Source: an uncultured Lachnobacterium sp. (lineage in GTDB: Bacteria > Bacillota > Clostridia > Lachnospirales > Lachnospiraceae). From it: 7,233 nucleotides of DNA. The DNA lies in NCBI GenBank assembly GCA_900548765.1, contig URLU01000113.1, positions 1-7,233 on the forward strand, in the 5' to 3' direction. Under the pieces are notes generated by a model, which was not told the origin of the DNA, did not search any database, and was given only the letters and a program-made list of their open reading frames with translations. A program made the position numbers and the translations under genes. Positions 6,650 through 7,233 of the stretch are shown in pieces. Position 1 is the stretch's first letter, and each line of letters begins with the position of its first letter.

Positions 6650-7134
6650 TGAAAAGAGCAATATACCCAGGAAGCTTTGACCCGGTAACATTCGGTCATT
6701 TAGATATCATAGAGAGATCATCAAAAATTGTGGATGAGCTGGTGGTTGGAGTACTCAATAACAGTTCAAAAAATTCGTTGTTTTCTTTAGAAGAACGTGT
6801 TAACATGATTAAGGAGATGACTAAGGATCTGCCAAATGTAACAGTTGGCTCATTTGATGGTCTTCTGGTTGATTATATGAATCAGATAGATGCCACTATT
6901 ATTGTAAGGGGCTTACGCGCTGTGACGGACTTTGAGTATGAACTTCAGATTGCTCAGTCAAATCATGTGCAGGATTCTAATATTGAGACCATATTTTTAA
7001 CCACCAACTTGAACTATTCATACCTTAGTTCGACTATTGTAAAGGAATTCGCATCCTATGGTGGTGATATTTCTAAATTCGTTCCAGAGCAATTTATAGA
7101 TAGAATTTATGCGAGATATAATATTAGCAGATAA
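6649..7134 (+). CDS. coaD: Pantetheine-phosphate adenylyltransferase
   Basis: CoaD adenylates 4'-phosphopantetheine with ATP to form dephospho-CoA, the penultimate step of coenzyme A synthesis. The 161-residue product matches the family length. It starts with [16 protein letters not shown], containing the nucleotidyltransferase TxGH signature (T14-H17), and continues with [16 protein letters not shown] (about 88-103) and [16 protein letters not shown] (about 127-142), which supply ATP and phosphopantetheine contacts in this family. The start shares its first base with the rsmD stop; AGAGGA (6637-6642) six bases upstream lies inside rsmD, so coupled translation is likely. The next gene begins 12 bp after the stop. 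Confidence 0.97.
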   Translation: MKRAIYPGSFDPVTFGHLDIIERSSKIVDELVVGVLNNSSKNSLFSLEERVNMIKEMTKDLPNVTVGSFDGLLVDYMNQIDATIIVRGLRAVTDFEYELQIAQSNHVQDSNIETIFLTTNLNYSYLSSTIVKEFASYGGDISKFVPEQFIDRIYARYNISR

Positions 7135-7146
7135 GGAGAAATTCGT

Positions 7147-7233
7147 ATGAGCAGTAGAATGGAACAGATTATTGAGGAGATTGAGGACTACATCAACTCA
7201 TGTAAATATGCCGCTCTTTCCAGCAATAAAATC
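7147..7233 (+). CDS. Conserved clostridial protein downstream of coaD, N-terminal fragment (3' end outside window)
   Basis: An open frame runs from an ATG preceded by AAGGAG (7133-7138, spacing eight bases, overlapping the coaD stop) to the last base, giving 29 residues: MSSRMEQIIEEIEDYINSCK and then YAALSSNKI. The strong ribosome binding site and 12-bp gap indicate it belongs to the same operon. The acidic helical start resembles, from memory, a Lachnospiraceae protein found after coaD that is often labelled 'ATPase' or DivIVA/V-ATPase-subunit-like because of a coiled coil. No ATPase motif is visible in this fragment and its function cannot be judged from it. Confidence 0.7.
   Translation, partial: MSSRMEQIIEEIEDYINSCKYAALSSNKI

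Overview
This is a densely packed housekeeping region from a low-GC Gram-positive bacterium, most likely a clostridium of the Lachnospiraceae (Agathobacter/Roseburia/Butyrivibrio-like). That placement is inferred from protein wording such as RecG 'GDFFGIRQSG', omega 'MIHPSY', RimO 'LGCDKNLVDSE', CoaD 'QSNHVQ' and the short gene start after coaD, together with AT-rich DNA, GGAGG-type ribosome binding sites and sigma-A-type promoters. No database search was possible.

Layout: the window opens inside recG (C-terminal 164 residues, + strand). It meets rqcH (NFACT/Fbp family, - strand, complete) tail to tail, with no base between the two stop codons. A perfect 11-bp inverted repeat spans both stops and looks like a shared bidirectional terminator hairpin. 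A 122-bp intergenic region (2242-2363) separates rqcH from the rightward genes. It holds two overlapping divergent promoters and a 20-bp perfect palindrome in the leader of the rightward operon.

The rightward genes are tightly spaced: yicC, gmk, rpoZ, then a terminator-like hairpin, then rimO, pgsA, rsmD, coaD and the first 29 codons of a further gene. Junctions after the hairpin are overlaps of 4 nt (rimO/pgsA) and 1 nt (rsmD/coaD) or short gaps with strong ribosome binding sites, so rimO to the window end is probably co-transcribed and translationally coupled. The hairpin after rpoZ divides the run into a proximal part (RNA processing, guanylate kinase, RNA polymerase omega) and a distal part (uS12 methylthiolation, phosphatidylglycerophosphate synthesis, 16S rRNA methylation, CoA synthesis).

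The shared theme is gene expression and its quality control (RqcH, YicC, omega, RimO, RsmD) plus essential nucleotide, lipid and cofactor steps (Gmk, PgsA, CoaD). I see no mobile element, CRISPR array, tRNA, rRNA, phage or defence gene, and no sign of an undescribed multi-gene system. The items most worth a second look are regulatory: the stop-codon hairpin, the overlapping divergent promoters, the leader palindrome and the mid-operon terminator.
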